From: an uncultured Nocardioides sp.
GTDB taxonomy: Bacteria; Actinomycetota; Actinomycetes; Propionibacteriales; Nocardioidaceae
Assembly (NCBI RefSeq): GCF_902805925.1
Contig: NZ_CADCUP010000104.1
Span: 1 to 35,593, forward strand
Reading direction: 5' to 3'
DNA: 35,593 nt
The notes beneath the pieces are model-generated. The model worked only from the letters and a program-made list of their open reading frames with translations. It had not been told where the DNA came from and made no database searches. Positions 25,091 through 34,533 of this stretch are shown in pieces. Made by a program: the position numbers and the translations under genes. Position 1 is the stretch's first letter. Each line of letters opens with the position of its first letter.

Positions 25091-25626
25091 CCGACGCCCG
25101 CGAGGCGGTGGCACGGCTGGTCCGCGACGTACCCGACTTCCCGGAGCCGGGCGTGCTGTTCAAGGACATCACCCCGCTGCTGGCCGACCACGACGCCTTC
25201 ACGGCGGTCGTGGAGGCCCTCGCCGACGCAGGCCGTGACGCCGACGGCGTCACCTGCGTCGACAAGGTCGTCGGCATGGAGGCCCGCGGCTTCATCCTGG
25301 GGGCGCCCGTCGCGCTCCTGCTCGGCACCGGCTTCGTCCCGGTGCGCAAGCCCGGCAAGCTCCCACGGGAGGCGCACGCCGTCTCCTACGACCTCGAGTA
25401 CGGCTCGGCGACGCTCGAGATGCACCGCGACGCCATCGCGCCCGGTGAGCGCGTCCTGCTCGTCGACGACGTGCTGGCCACCGGCGGCACGGTCGCGGCC
25501 ACCCGTGAGCTGGTCGAGGCGTGCGGTGGCGAGGTGGTCGGCGTGGCGATGCTGATGGAGCTGGGCTTCCTGCCCGGCCGCGAGGCCCTCGGCGACCTGC
25601 CGCTCACCGTGCTGATGACGGTCTGA
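25087..25626 (+). CDS. apt: Adenine phosphoribosyltransferase
   Basis: 179 residues from GTG 25087, overlapping the secF stop by four bases. The start region [18 protein letters not shown] is diagnostic of APRT. The PRPP-binding motif is [13 protein letters not shown] near residues 122-134, and [14 protein letters not shown] holds the adenine-side loop. It makes AMP from adenine and PRPP in purine salvage. The apt-rel adjacency is widespread in bacteria. Confidence 0.96.
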   Translation: MTDAREAVARLVRDVPDFPEPGVLFKDITPLLADHDAFTAVVEALADAGRDADGVTCVDKVVGMEARGFILGAPVALLLGTGFVPVRKPGKLPREAHAVSYDLEYGSATLEMHRDAIAPGERVLLVDDVLATGGTVAATRELVEACGGEVVGVAMLMELGFLPGREALGDLPLTVLMTV

Positions 25627-25651
25627 CCCGGGCCCCACTGGCACACGTCAC

Positions 25652-25657
25652 TAGACT
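25652..25657 (+). promoter_or_regulatory. -10 box of a leaderless promoter for rel
   Basis: TAGACT, seven bases, then ATG 25665. No ribosome site is present in the 38-base gap after apt. Confidence 0.55.
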
Positions 25658-25664
25658 CGCACCC

Positions 25665-28022
25665 ATGGCCGAGGACGTCACCACCCCGCAGCGGCGGGGG
25701 AGTGCGCCTGCAGCGGCGGAGCCGCCCGTCGAGCCGCCCGTCGAGCCGCCGGTGGCGGCCACCTCGTTCGCCCACTCCGGACGCGGCATGCGGGCCCGGC
25801 TCGCGCGCATCGGCACGCGCAGCCAGCCGGCCAACACGGTCCTCGAGCCGCTGTTCCGGGCCGTGCGCGCCAACCACCCGAAGGCCGACCTGGTCCTGCT
25901 CGAGCGGGCCTACCTCGTCGCCGAGAAGATGCACGCCAGCCAGGTGCGCAAGAGCGGTGATCCCTACATCACCCACCCGCTGGCGGTCACCACCATCCTC
26001 GCCGACATCGGCATGACCGAGCCGACGCTGGTCGCGGCGCTGCTCCACGACACGGTCGAGGACACGCCGTACACCCTCGACGAGCTGCGGGCCGACTTCG
26101 GCGACGAGGTCGCCCATCTCGTCGACGGCGTCACCAAGCTCGACAAGGTCAAGTACGGCGAGACGGCGCAGGCCGAGACCATCCGCAAGATGATCGTGGC
26201 GATGTCGCGCGACATCCGCGTGCTCGTCATCAAGCTCGCCGACCGCCTGCACAACATGCGGACCCTGCGCTACGTCCCGCAGGCCTCCCAGGAGCGCACC
26301 GCCCGCGAGACCCTGGACATCTACGCCCCGCTGGCCCACCGGCTCGGCATGAACACCCTGAAGTGGGAGCTCGAGGACCTCGCGTTCGCGACGCTGCACC
26401 CCAAGATCTACGACGAGATCGTGCGCCTGGTGGCCGACCGTGCGCCCTCGCGCGACCAGTTCCTGGCCGAGGTGATCGCCAAGGTCGAGGAGGACCTCAA
26501 GGAAGCCAGGATCAAGGCGAAGGTCACCGGTCGGCCGAAGCACTACTACTCGATCTACCAGAAGATGATCGTGGGGGGCCGCGACTTCTCCGACATCTAC
26601 GACCTCGTCGGGATCCGCGTGCTGGTCGACGAGGACCGCGACTGCTACTCCGTCCTCGGCGTGCTCCACTCGCGCTGGAACCCCGTGCTCGGGCGGTTCA
26701 AGGACTACGTCGCGATGCCGAAGTTCAACATGTACCAGTCGCTGCACACCACCGTCATCGGGCCAGAGGGCAAGCCGGTCGAGCTGCAGATCCGCACCTT
26801 CGGCATGCACCGCCGTGCCGAGTACGGCGTCGCGGCGCACTGGAAGTACAAGGAGGACGGCCGCAACGGCGTCGACACCGACCGCGCCGGCGACATGGAC
26901 GACATGGGCTGGCTGCGCCAGCTGATGGACTGGCAGAGCGAGGTCGAGGACCCGGGGGAGTTCCTGGAGTCCCTGCGGTTCGAGATCAACCGGGCCGAGG
27001 TCTACGTCTTCACCCCGCGCGGCGACGTGATCGCGCTTCCCGTGGGCGCCACCCCGGTCGACTTCGCCTACGCCGTGCACACCGAGGTCGGCCACCACAC
27101 CATCGGCGCCCGGGTCAACGGCCGGCTGGTGCCGCTGGAGTCGACCCTCGACAACAGCGACGTCGTCGAGGTGTTCACCAGCAAGGCGGCCACGGCCGCC
27201 CCCTCGCTCGACTGGCTGGGCTTCGTCAAGTCCCCCCGGGCTCGCTCCAAGATCCGGCAGTGGTTCACCAAGGAGCGCCGCGAGGAGGCCATCGACCGGG
27301 GCAAGGAGCAGATCGCGCGGCTGATGCGCAAGGAGGGCCTGCCGCTCAAGCGCCTGCTCTCCCACGAGTCGCTGATGCTCGCCGCGGTCCACTTCAAGCT
27401 CGCCGACGTGTCGGCCGTCTACGCCGCGGTCGGCGAGGGCAACCTCTCCGCGCAGGCCGTCGTACGCCGCGTGATCGACCTGCACGGTGGCGACGACGGG
27501 GCCGCGGAGGACCTCGCCGAGGGCGTGACGATCACCGGTCCGCGCAGCCGCGCGAAGGCGGCGACCGGCAGCAGCAACAGCGGGGTCATCGTCAAGGGCG
27601 TCGACGACGTGTGGGTCAAGCTCGCCAAGTGCTGCACGCCGGTGCCGCCCGACCCGATCCTGGGATTCGTCACCAAGGGCGGCGGCGTCTCGGTGCACCG
27701 CCGCGACTGCACCAACGCCTCGTCGCTGGAGCAGCAGCCCGAGCGGCTCCTGCCGGTCGAGTGGGCGCCCACCGCGCAGTCGACGTTCCTGGTCAACATC
27801 CAGGTGGAGGCCCTCGACCGGTCCCGGCTGCTCTCCGACATCACCATGGCGCTCTCCGACACCCACGTGAACATCCTCAGCGCCACGCTCTCGACGACCC
27901 GCGACCGGGTGGCCAAGAGCCGCTTCACCTTCGAGATGGCCGATGCCAAGCACCTCGACAACGTGCTCCGCGCCGTCCGCGGGGTTCCCGGCGTCTTCGA
28001 CGCCTACCGCGTCACCCAGTAG
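25665..28022 (+). CDS. relA: Bifunctional (p)ppGpp synthetase/hydrolase Rel
   Basis: 785 residues. The N-terminal 40 residues are a Pro-rich leader with three EPPV repeats. The hydrolase HD domain has ITHP and an intact HDTVED (His128, Asp129, Glu132, Asp133), so ppGpp breakdown should be active. The synthetase domain has [28 protein letters not shown] and ELQIRT. TGS, helical, CC/zinc-finger ([11 protein letters not shown] ... HRRDC) and C-terminal ACT domains follow. It both makes and degrades the stringent-response alarmone, as the single Rel of most actinobacteria does. It converges on the DUF349 gene. Confidence 0.96.
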   Translation: MAEDVTTPQRRGSAPAAAEPPVEPPVEPPVAATSFAHSGRGMRARLARIGTRSQPANTVLEPLFRAVRANHPKADLVLLERAYLVAEKMHASQVRKSGDPYITHPLAVTTILADIGMTEPTLVAALLHDTVEDTPYTLDELRADFGDEVAHLVDGVTKLDKVKYGETAQAETIRKMIVAMSRDIRVLVIKLADRLHNMRTLRYVPQASQERTARETLDIYAPLAHRLGMNTLKWELEDLAFATLHPKIYDEIVRLVADRAPSRDQFLAEVIAKVEEDLKEARIKAKVTGRPKHYYSIYQKMIVGGRDFSDIYDLVGIRVLVDEDRDCYSVLGVLHSRWNPVLGRFKDYVAMPKFNMYQSLHTTVIGPEGKPVELQIRTFGMHRRAEYGVAAHWKYKEDGRNGVDTDRAGDMDDMGWLRQLMDWQSEVEDPGEFLESLRFEINRAEVYVFTPRGDVIALPVGATPVDFAYAVHTEVGHHTIGARVNGRLVPLESTLDNSDVVEVFTSKAATAAPSLDWLGFVKSPRARSKIRQWFTKERREEAIDRGKEQIARLMRKEGLPLKRLLSHESLMLAAVHFKLADVSAVYAAVGEGNLSAQAVVRRVIDLHGGDDGAAEDLAEGVTITGPRSRAKAATGSSNSGVIVKGVDDVWVKLAKCCTPVPPDPILGFVTKGGGVSVHRRDCTNASSLEQQPERLLPVEWAPTAQSTFLVNIQVEALDRSRLLSDITMALSDTHVNILSATLSTTRDRVAKSRFTFEMADAKHLDNVLRAVRGVPGVFDAYRVTQ
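25719..25754 (+). repeat. Three tandem 12-bp repeats in rel (EPPV x3)
   Basis: GAGCCGCCCGTC occurs twice exactly and a third time with two changes (GAGCCGCCGGTG). It lies in the disordered N-terminal leader of Rel and could vary in copy number by slippage. Confidence 0.7.
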
Positions 28023-28069
28023 CCCCTCAGCGGGAGTCGCGTGCGCTGCTCCGCAGGGAGTGCATCCGA

Positions 28070-28088
28070 CGTCGGCCCGCGACCGACG
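28070..28088. terminator. Weak hairpin between convergent rel and the DUF349 gene
   Basis: CGTCGG (28070-28075) pairs with CCGACG (28083-28088) around seven bases in the 71-base gap. No U-tract; a possible bidirectional terminator. Confidence 0.3.
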
Positions 28089-28093
28089 GCGCC

Positions 28094-29341
28094 TCAGCCG
28101 CCGAACTCCGAGGAGGCGCGCCTGGCCATGTCCAGGAACGCCCGGCGGGACTCGATGTTCTCCTCCAGGGACGCGGCCTTCTTCTCGTTGCCGGCGGCGC
28201 GGGCCGCCTCCAGCTCGGCCTCGGTGTCGGCGATGGCGGCCTCGAGCTTGGCGACCATCTCGTTCGCCCGGGCCGACTTCTCGGGGTCGGTGCGCTTCCA
28301 CTGGTCGTCCTCGATGCCACGGATGGCCTGCTCGACCTTGCGCATCCGGCCCTCGAGGTCCTTCATCCGGTCGCGGGGGACCTTGCCGGCGGCGTCCCAG
28401 CGGTCGGAGAGGTCGCGGAAGGACCGCTTGACGGCGTCGAGGTCGCCGCCCTGCAGCGCGGGCAGCAGGGCCTCTGCCTCGACGAGGATGGCCTCCTTGA
28501 CCTCGGCGTTGGAGGCGAACTCGCGGTCGAGCTCGGCGTTGGCCGCGTCGCGGGCGCCGAAGAACGCGTCCTGGGCACCGCGGAACCGCTTCCAGAGCCT
28601 CTCGTCGACGTCGCGGGGCGCGGGTCCGGCGGCCTTCCAGTCGCGCATCAGGTCGCGGAACGCACCGGCGGTCGGCCCCCAGTCGGTGGAGCCGGCCAGC
28701 TTCTCGGCCTCGGCCGCCAGGCGCTCCTTGACGACCCGGGCGCCGTCGCGCTTCTCGTGCTGCTCGGCGAAGTGCGCCTTGCGCCGCCGGGTGTAGGAGG
28801 TGCGGGCGGTCGAGAACCGGCGCCACAGGGCGTCGTCGGTGCCCTTGTCGAGGCGGGGGAGCGCCTTCCAGTGGTCAAGCAGCTCGCGCAGCCGGTTGGC
28901 ACCGTTGCGCCAGTCGCTGCCCTCGGCCAGCTTCTCGGCCTCGGCGACCAGCTTCTCCTTCTCGGCACGCGACTCCGCGGTCCGCTGCGCCTTCTCCGCC
29001 CGGCGCGCCTCGCGCTGCGTGGCGATGACCGGGCCCATGGCGTCGAGCCGGGCCAGCAGCGCGTCGAGGTCGCCGACGGCGTGCGCGCCGGCGACCTGCT
29101 CGCGCACCGTCCTCACCGATGTGGAGGCCTCCTCGGGGCTCAGCACGCCCGAGGAGATGCGCTTGGTGAGCAGGCCGACCTCGAACTCGAGCGCGGCGTA
29201 CCGCTCGGTGAAGAAGGTGAGCGCCTCCTCCGGGGTGCCCTCGGTGTACTGGCCGACGGCCCTCTCCCCGTCGGAGGTCCTCACGAATACGGTGCCGTCC
29301 TCGGCCACCCGGCCCCACTCGGACTGCTGCTGCGCGCTCAT
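28094..29341 (-). CDS. DUF349-repeat protein
   Basis: 415 residues from ATG 29341. The N-terminal domain (about 1-70) precedes a long highly charged helical region. At least three DUF349 units are visible by their 'W-x-x-L-P/GPAPRD-x-x-LW-x-RF-xx-ARxxF' pattern: WKALPRLDKGTDDALWRRF, WKAAGPAPRDVDERLWKRF and a diverged WDAAGKVPRDRMKDLEGRM. The C-terminus is a coiled coil (KLEAAIADTEAELEAARAAG). No enzyme motif or membrane segment. The family is common in actinobacteria next to rel and hisS, and its role is unknown. A -10-like TAGCAT lies eight bases before the start, so the mRNA may have almost no leader. Confidence 0.88.
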   Translation of the reverse strand: MSAQQQSEWGRVAEDGTVFVRTSDGERAVGQYTEGTPEEALTFFTERYAALEFEVGLLTKRISSGVLSPEEASTSVRTVREQVAGAHAVGDLDALLARLDAMGPVIATQREARRAEKAQRTAESRAEKEKLVAEAEKLAEGSDWRNGANRLRELLDHWKALPRLDKGTDDALWRRFSTARTSYTRRRKAHFAEQHEKRDGARVVKERLAAEAEKLAGSTDWGPTAGAFRDLMRDWKAAGPAPRDVDERLWKRFRGAQDAFFGARDAANAELDREFASNAEVKEAILVEAEALLPALQGGDLDAVKRSFRDLSDRWDAAGKVPRDRMKDLEGRMRKVEQAIRGIEDDQWKRTDPEKSARANEMVAKLEAAIADTEAELEAARAAGNEKKAASLEENIESRRAFLDMARRASSEFGG

Positions 29342-29349
29342 GGGCGCCC

Positions 29350-29355
29350 ATGCTA
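29350..29355 (-). promoter_or_regulatory. -10-like box for the DUF349 gene
   Basis: TAGCAT on the minus strand, eight bases before ATG 29341; no ribosome site in between. Confidence 0.35.
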
Positions 29356-29374
29356 GTCAATGTCCGGGCCTCGG

Positions 29375-29380
29375 TAGGCT
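29375..29380 (+). promoter_or_regulatory. Probable -10 box for the hydrolase-hisS-aspS operon
   Basis: TAGGCT, giving a leader of about 56 bases before GTG 29443. A second TAGGAC-like hexamer at 29429-29434 sits closer to the start. Confidence 0.35.
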
Positions 29381-29442
29381 GGCCCACCGATCGACGGCAC
29401 CTCCATTCCTGTCCGTCCACCCCAGCGCTAGGACCTCCCACC

Positions 29443-30129
29443 GTGTTTCTCGCAGGCTTCCCCGCCGGCCCCTGGGGGACCAACTGCTACGTCGTCGCGA
29501 CGGCCGCCGGCGCCGAGTGCGTGGTGGTCGACCCGGGCAAGGACGCAGCGCCCGGGGTTGCCGACGTCGTCCGCGAGCACGGCCTCAAGCCGGTGGCCGT
29601 GCTCCTCACCCACGGCCACGTCGACCACATGTGGTGCGTGGCCCCGGTGGCCGGCACGTACGACGCCACCGCCTGGATCCACCCCGGCGACCGGCACCTG
29701 CTCACCGACCCGATGGCAGGCGTCTCGCCCGAGACGGCGCGGATGCTGCTGGGCGCGGAGCACCGGTGGGCCGAGCCCGACGACGTCCGCGAGCTGGCCG
29801 ACGCCCAGACCCTCGAGCTGGCCGGCCTGCGCCTCGTCGTCGACCACACCCCCGGCCACACCGAGGGCTCGGTGACCTTCCGTGCGCCGTACGACGCGCC
29901 GGACGTCTCGGAGGTCATGTTCGCAGGGGACCTCCTCTTCGCCGGCTCGATCGGCCGCACCGACATGCCCGGTGGCGACCACCAGGCCATGCTGCGCAGC
30001 CTCACCGACAAGGTGCTGCCGCTCGCCGACGACGTCGTGGTGCTGCCCGGGCACGGCGAGCAGACGTCGATCGGCCGCGAGCGCGCGACCAACCCGTTCC
30101 TGCAGGAGCTGTCGAGGGCCCCCCGATGA
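29443..30129 (+). CDS. MBL-fold hydrolase, glyoxalase-II-like
   Basis: 228 residues from GTG 29443. Metal motif THGHVDH at residues 56-62 (His57, His59, Asp61, His62), then [22 protein letters not shown] and [14 protein letters not shown] with the last His. The AGSIGRTD segment is typical of hydroxyacylglutathione-hydrolase-like proteins. Actinobacteria use mycothiol, so the thiol ester cleaved is uncertain. The same gene precedes hisS in M. tuberculosis (Rv2581c). The stop overlaps the hisS start by four bases. Confidence 0.9.
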   Translation: MFLAGFPAGPWGTNCYVVATAAGAECVVVDPGKDAAPGVADVVREHGLKPVAVLLTHGHVDHMWCVAPVAGTYDATAWIHPGDRHLLTDPMAGVSPETARMLLGAEHRWAEPDDVRELADAQTLELAGLRLVVDHTPGHTEGSVTFRAPYDAPDVSEVMFAGDLLFAGSIGRTDMPGGDHQAMLRSLTDKVLPLADDVVVLPGHGEQTSIGRERATNPFLQELSRAPR

Positions 30130-31469
30130 GCAGGATCGCCCCGCTGAGCGGCTTCCCCGAGCTGCTGCCCGCCCAGCGGCACGTCGAGCGCGAGGTGATC
30201 GCGTCGCTGTCGCGCACCTTCGAGCTGCACGGCTTCGCCAACATCGAGACCCGCGTCGTGGAGCCGCTCGACCGGCTCGCCAAGGGCGGCGAGATCGACA
30301 AGGAGATCTACGTGCTGCGGCGGCTGCAGGCCGACGACACCGCCAGCGACTCCGGGCTGGGGCTGCACTTCGACCTCACCGTGCCGTTCGCCCGCTACGT
30401 GCTCGAGCACGGCGGCAGGCTGGAGTTCCCGTTCCGACGCTTCCAGGTCCAGCCGGCCTGGCGCGGCGAGCGGCCGCAGGAGGGCCGCTACCGCCAGTTC
30501 ACCCAGGCCGACATCGACATCGTCGGCCGCGACGAGCTCGGCTTCCACCACGACGTCGAGGTCGTGCGCGTCATGGTGGAGGCACTCGACGCGCTGCCGC
30601 TGCCCGGGCTGTCCTTCCAGGTCAACAACCGCAAGCTGATCCAGGGGTTCTACCGCGGCCTGGGCATCCCCGACGTGACCGCGGCGATCAAGACCATCGA
30701 CAAGCTCGACAAGCTGCCCGCCGACGAGGTCGCCCGGCTGCTCGTGGAGCGGGCCGGCGCCACCGAGGCACAGGCCCACCGCTGCCTGGAGCTCGCCACC
30801 ATCCGCGTCCCCGACACCTCCTTCGTGGAGCGCGTGCGTGCCCTCGGCGTGGCCGACGACCTGCTCGAGGAGGGGCTCGCCGAGCTGGCGGCCGTCCTGG
30901 ATGGGTGTGCCGAGGCGGTGAACGAGCACGTGCGCGTGGAGGCCAACCTGCGCATCGCCCGCGGGCTCGACTACTACACCGGCACCGTGCTGGAGATCTT
31001 CCTGGACGGCTACGAGCGGCTCAAGTCCGTCGGCGGCGGCGGCCGGTACGACGCGCTAGCCAGCGACGGCCGGACGACGTACCCCGGCGTCGGCGTCTCC
31101 TTCGGCGTCTCGCGCACGCTCGTGCCACTGCTCGCGGAGGGCGTCCTCGACGCCAGCCGGCCGGTGCCCAGCGCGGTGCTCGTGGCGCTCGCCGACGAGG
31201 ACTCGCGGCGGGGGAGCCTCGCCGTCGCCCAGCAGCTGCGCGCCCGCGGCATCGCCTGCGAGGTGGCGGCGTCGCCGCAGCGGTTCGGCAAGCAGATCCG
31301 CACCGCCGAGCGGCGCGGCATCCCGTTCGTGTGGTTCCCAGCGGCCGACGGCGCCCACGAGGTCAAGGACATCCGCACGGGGGAGCAGGTCGCCGCAGAC
31401 GCCGCCACCTGGACCCCGCCCATCGAGGACCTGCGCCCGCAGGTCATTTCCAAGGAGCCATCGCTGTGA
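30126..31469 (+). CDS. hisS: Histidyl-tRNA synthetase, atypical sequence type
   Basis: 447 residues from ATG 30126. It has the class II core and the HisRS-specific [14 protein letters not shown] and GGGGRYDAL. The sequence is unlike the usual actinobacterial HisRS: it begins [15 protein letters not shown], lacks the MYTFxDRGGR region, and has [51 protein letters not shown] and a [15 protein letters not shown] insertion domain. The C-terminal anticodon domain ends after RTGEQVA. It charges tRNA(His). It overlaps both neighbours by four bases, so it sits cleanly in the hydrolase-hisS-aspS operon at the standard locus. Confidence 0.93.
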   Translation: MSRIAPLSGFPELLPAQRHVEREVIASLSRTFELHGFANIETRVVEPLDRLAKGGEIDKEIYVLRRLQADDTASDSGLGLHFDLTVPFARYVLEHGGRLEFPFRRFQVQPAWRGERPQEGRYRQFTQADIDIVGRDELGFHHDVEVVRVMVEALDALPLPGLSFQVNNRKLIQGFYRGLGIPDVTAAIKTIDKLDKLPADEVARLLVERAGATEAQAHRCLELATIRVPDTSFVERVRALGVADDLLEEGLAELAAVLDGCAEAVNEHVRVEANLRIARGLDYYTGTVLEIFLDGYERLKSVGGGGRYDALASDGRTTYPGVGVSFGVSRTLVPLLAEGVLDASRPVPSAVLVALADEDSRRGSLAVAQQLRARGIACEVAASPQRFGKQIRTAERRGIPFVWFPAADGAHEVKDIRTGEQVAADAATWTPPIEDLRPQVISKEPSL

Positions 31470-33253
31470 TCCGCACCCACGACGCCGGAGCCCTGCGCGC
31501 CGAGCACGTCGGCCAGACCGTCACCCTCGCCGGCTGGGTCGCCCGACGGCGCGACCACGGCGGCGTCGCCTTCCTCGACCTGCGCGAGGCCAGCGGCATC
31601 GTGCAGGTCGTCGTGCGCGACGAGGCGGTGGCCTCCAGCCTGCGCAACGAGTACTGCCTGAAGGTGACCGGGGAGGTCGGCGCGCGCCCCGAGGGCAACG
31701 CCAACCCCAACCTCCCCTCCGGCGAGATCGAGGTCGTCGCCACCGACGTCGAGGTGCTCAGCGCCTCCGCGCCGCTGCCCTTCCCCATCGACGACGCATC
31801 GGCGTTCAAGAGCGGGGACGTGGGGGAGGAGGCGCGGCTGCGCCACCGCTACCTCGACCTGCGCCGCAGCGGTCCCAACCACGCCCTGCGCCTGCGCAGC
31901 AGGGTCAACCGGGCCGCCCGCGACGTGCTCGACCGCCACGACTTCGTCGAGATCGAGACGCCGACGCTCACCCGCAGCACCCCCGAGGGCGCCCGGGACT
32001 TCCTCGTCCCGGCCCGCCTCCGGCCCGGCAGCTGGTACGCCCTCCCGCAGAGCCCGCAGCTGTTCAAGCAGCTGCTGATGGTCGCCGGCATGGAGCGCTA
32101 CTTCCAGATCGCCCGCTGCTACCGCGACGAGGACTTCCGCGCCGACCGTCAGCCGGAGTTCACCCAGCTCGACATCGAGATGAGCTTCGTCGAGCAGGAC
32201 GACGTCATCTCCATCGCCGAGGAGGTCCTCACGGCGCTGTGGGGCCTCATCGGCCACGACGTGCCCACCCCGCTGCCGCGCCTGACGTACGCCGAGGCGA
32301 TGGCCCGCTTCGGCTCCGACAAGCCCGACCTGCGGATGGGCCAGGAGCTCGTCGAGTGCACCGACTACTTCAAGGACACGCCCTTCCGGGTCTTCCAGGC
32401 CGACTACGTCGGCGCGGTGGTCATGCCCGGGGGAGCGGGCCAGCCCCGCAAGCAGCTCGACGCCTGGCAGGAGTGGGCCAAGCAGCGGGGCGCCCGCGGC
32501 CTGGCCTACGTCCTCGTGCAGGACGACGGGACCCTCGGCGGTCCGGTGGCCAAGAACCTCACCGACGAGGAGAGGGCCGGGCTGGCCGCGCACGTGGGTG
32601 CCGAGCCCGGTGACTGCGTCTTCTTCGCCGCCGGCCCGGTCAAGAGCAGCCGGGCGCTCCTGGGCGCCGCCCGCCTCGAGATCGGCCGCCGCGGCGGCCT
32701 GATCGACGAGAGCGCGTGGAGCTTCCTCTGGGTCGTCGACGCACCGCTGTTCGAGCCGGCGGGCGAGGCCACCGCCGCGGGCGACGTCGCGGTGGGCAGC
32801 GGCGCCTGGACCGCCGTCCACCACGCCTTCACCTCGCCGCAGGACACCGAGACCTTCGAGGCCGACCCCGGCAGCGCCCTGGCCTGGGCCTACGACATCG
32901 TCTGCAACGGCAACGAGATCGGTGGCGGCTCGATCCGTATCCACCGCGACGACGTCCAGCGGCGCGTGTTCTCCGTGATGGGCATCGGCGAGGAGGAGGC
33001 GCAGGAGAAGTTCGGCTTCCTGCTCGACGCCTTCAAGTACGGCGCCCCCCCGCACGGCGGCATCGCCTTCGGCTGGGACCGGATCGTCGCGCTCCTGGCG
33101 GGTGCGGACTCCATCCGGGAGGTCATCGCGTTCCCGAAGTCGGGGGGCGGCTACGACCCGCTGACCGCCGCGCCGGCGCCGATCACGGCCCAGCAGCGCA
33201 AGGAGGCCGGTGTCGACGCGCCCGCGGTGACGGACGTCCCGGCGGATGCCTGA
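31466..33253 (+). CDS. aspS: Aspartyl-tRNA synthetase (probably non-discriminating)
   Basis: 595 residues from GTG 31466. An N-terminal OB-fold anticodon domain ([19 protein letters not shown]) precedes class II motif 2 ([19 protein letters not shown]), the long bacterial GAD insertion domain, and motif 3 ([11 protein letters not shown]). His31 in RDHGG is the residue found in non-discriminating bacterial AspRS, whereas discriminating enzymes have Leu here. The enzyme therefore probably also makes Asp-tRNA(Asn), to be amidated by GatCAB. This follows published work on AspRS residue 31 and is not proven here. Last gene of its operon; a hairpin overlaps its stop. Confidence 0.96.
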   Translation: MIRTHDAGALRAEHVGQTVTLAGWVARRRDHGGVAFLDLREASGIVQVVVRDEAVASSLRNEYCLKVTGEVGARPEGNANPNLPSGEIEVVATDVEVLSASAPLPFPIDDASAFKSGDVGEEARLRHRYLDLRRSGPNHALRLRSRVNRAARDVLDRHDFVEIETPTLTRSTPEGARDFLVPARLRPGSWYALPQSPQLFKQLLMVAGMERYFQIARCYRDEDFRADRQPEFTQLDIEMSFVEQDDVISIAEEVLTALWGLIGHDVPTPLPRLTYAEAMARFGSDKPDLRMGQELVECTDYFKDTPFRVFQADYVGAVVMPGGAGQPRKQLDAWQEWAKQRGARGLAYVLVQDDGTLGGPVAKNLTDEERAGLAAHVGAEPGDCVFFAAGPVKSSRALLGAARLEIGRRGGLIDESAWSFLWVVDAPLFEPAGEATAAGDVAVGSGAWTAVHHAFTSPQDTETFEADPGSALAWAYDIVCNGNEIGGGSIRIHRDDVQRRVFSVMGIGEEEAQEKFGFLLDAFKYGAPPHGGIAFGWDRIVALLAGADSIREVIAFPKSGGGYDPLTAAPAPITAQQRKEAGVDAPAVTDVPADA

Positions 33254-33271
33254 CGAGTCGGAGGGCATCCG
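33243..33271 (+). terminator. Hairpin overlapping the aspS stop codon
   Basis: CGGATGCC (33243-33250) and GGCATCCG (33264-33271) are a perfect 8-bp stem; the 13-base loop contains the TGA stop. No U-tract. It is the likely end of the operon. Confidence 0.55.
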
Positions 33272-33351
33272 GTGAGCCGCCTGACCTGCGAGGTAACACG
33301 TCGAGACCAGATCGTTACGTCCAGGTGACCGTTCGTGCGCTGCGCGTCACA

Positions 33352-33357
33352 TAGAGT
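33352..33357 (+). promoter_or_regulatory. Probable -10 box of the peptide transporter operon
   Basis: TAGAGT, about 80 bases before ATG 33438. Upstream, GTAAC (33293-33297) and GTTAC (33314-33318) form an inverted pair that could be a regulator site. Confidence 0.4.
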
Positions 33358-33437
33358 CCCGTTCCGGCGCCGACGGCGTCACCGGGCGCGGCCCGGCACG
33401 GACTGACGGCGGCAGTGACCGTCCGATTGAGGTGGAT

Positions 33438-34448
33438 ATGTCGATCCCCGGCGACGTGGTGGCCACGCACACGGAGGACTCAGTCGTCGAGGACGCCACG
33501 GCCCCCAGGGACCTGCAGGCGGGCCGGTCGCCGCTGCGCATCGCGGCCGAGCGGATCCGCAAGGACCGCGTCGCGATGGTGTGCCTGGCCATCGTCACCA
33601 TCTTCGTGCTGGTCGCCATCTTCGCCGGCACGCTCGCCAACCTGTTCAACGTCGACCTGCGGGTCGGCCGGCCGGCGGAGCAGCTGGACTTCCTCGGTGA
33701 CGGCATGCCGCTCAACGGTCCGCCCAACTACGGCTTCGACCCCGAGCACCCCTTCGGCGTGGCGCCGAAGACGGCCAACGACAACCTGGCCTACTGGCTC
33801 TACGGCTGCCGCACCTCGCTCATCATCGCCTCCTCGGCGACGCTGTTCGCCACGATCATCGGCGTGCTCATGGGCCTGGTCGCGGGCTTCGCCGGCGGCA
33901 TGGTCGACCGGGTCATCTCCTTCGTGATCGACCTGTTCCTCACGCTGCCCTTCCTGCTCATGGCGCTGATCATCGCCCCGATCATCACCTCGCGCTTCTC
34001 CTCCGACCCCTCCTACCCGACGATCCAGAAGTTCGGCCTGGTGGCGGTCCTGGTCTTCTTCGGCTGGATGGCCGTGGCGCGCCTGGTGCGCGGCGAGACG
34101 ATGTCGCTGCGCGAGCGCGAGTTCATCCAGGCCTCCCGGGTGATCGGCATGCCGACCCGGCGCATCCTGTTCAAGGAGCTGCTCCCCAACCTGGTGGCCC
34201 CCATCGTGGTCGCGGTCTCGCTCATGCTCCCTGCCTTCATCGCCGCCGAGGCGGGCCTGGCCTACCTCGGCATCGGCGTCACCCAGGGCGCGTCGTGGGG
34301 CCAGACGATCCTCCAGGCGAGCCCGTACTTCGAGAAGTACCCGCTGTACCTGTGGCAGCCCCTGCTCGGCATCGTGATCCTCGTGGTCGCGCTCAACCTC
34401 CTCGGCGACGCCATCCGCGACGCCGTCGACCCCAAGACCCGGCGCTGA
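33438..34448 (+). CDS. Peptide/nickel-type ABC transporter permease (DppC/OppC family)
   Basis: 336 residues from ATG 33438, five bases after GAGG; a GTG at 33432 is the alternative. An N-terminal cytosolic segment leads into TM1 (VCLAIVTIFVLVAIFAG), a periplasmic stretch, then five more helices. The EAA loop that contacts the ATPase is EFIQASRVIGMPTRRILFKELLPN. The family order (OppC_N then BPD_transp_1) is intact. It would form the membrane channel with a DppB-type partner, not in the window. The usual order is binding protein first; here the permease leads and the binding protein follows after 85 bases. Confidence 0.9.
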   Translation: MSIPGDVVATHTEDSVVEDATAPRDLQAGRSPLRIAAERIRKDRVAMVCLAIVTIFVLVAIFAGTLANLFNVDLRVGRPAEQLDFLGDGMPLNGPPNYGFDPEHPFGVAPKTANDNLAYWLYGCRTSLIIASSATLFATIIGVLMGLVAGFAGGMVDRVISFVIDLFLTLPFLLMALIIAPIITSRFSSDPSYPTIQKFGLVAVLVFFGWMAVARLVRGETMSLREREFIQASRVIGMPTRRILFKELLPNLVAPIVVAVSLMLPAFIAAEAGLAYLGIGVTQGASWGQTILQASPYFEKYPLYLWQPLLGIVILVVALNLLGDAIRDAVDPKTRR

Positions 34449-34455
34449 CCGGGAC

Positions 34456-34474
34456 GACCTGCCTCGCGCAGGTC
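34456..34474 (+). promoter_or_regulatory. Intercistronic hairpin between permease and binding-protein genes
   Basis: GACCTGC (34456-34462) and GCAGGTC (34468-34474) enclose CTCGC. It lies eight bases after the permease stop, without a U-tract. It could protect or process the mRNA so that binding protein and permease are made in different amounts, or weakly terminate. Confidence 0.4.
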
Positions 34475-34533
34475 CCATCGATGTTGTCGTGGACGCCCGT
34501 CTCGCGGCACGAAGGAAAGAAAGGCTGGACAAC

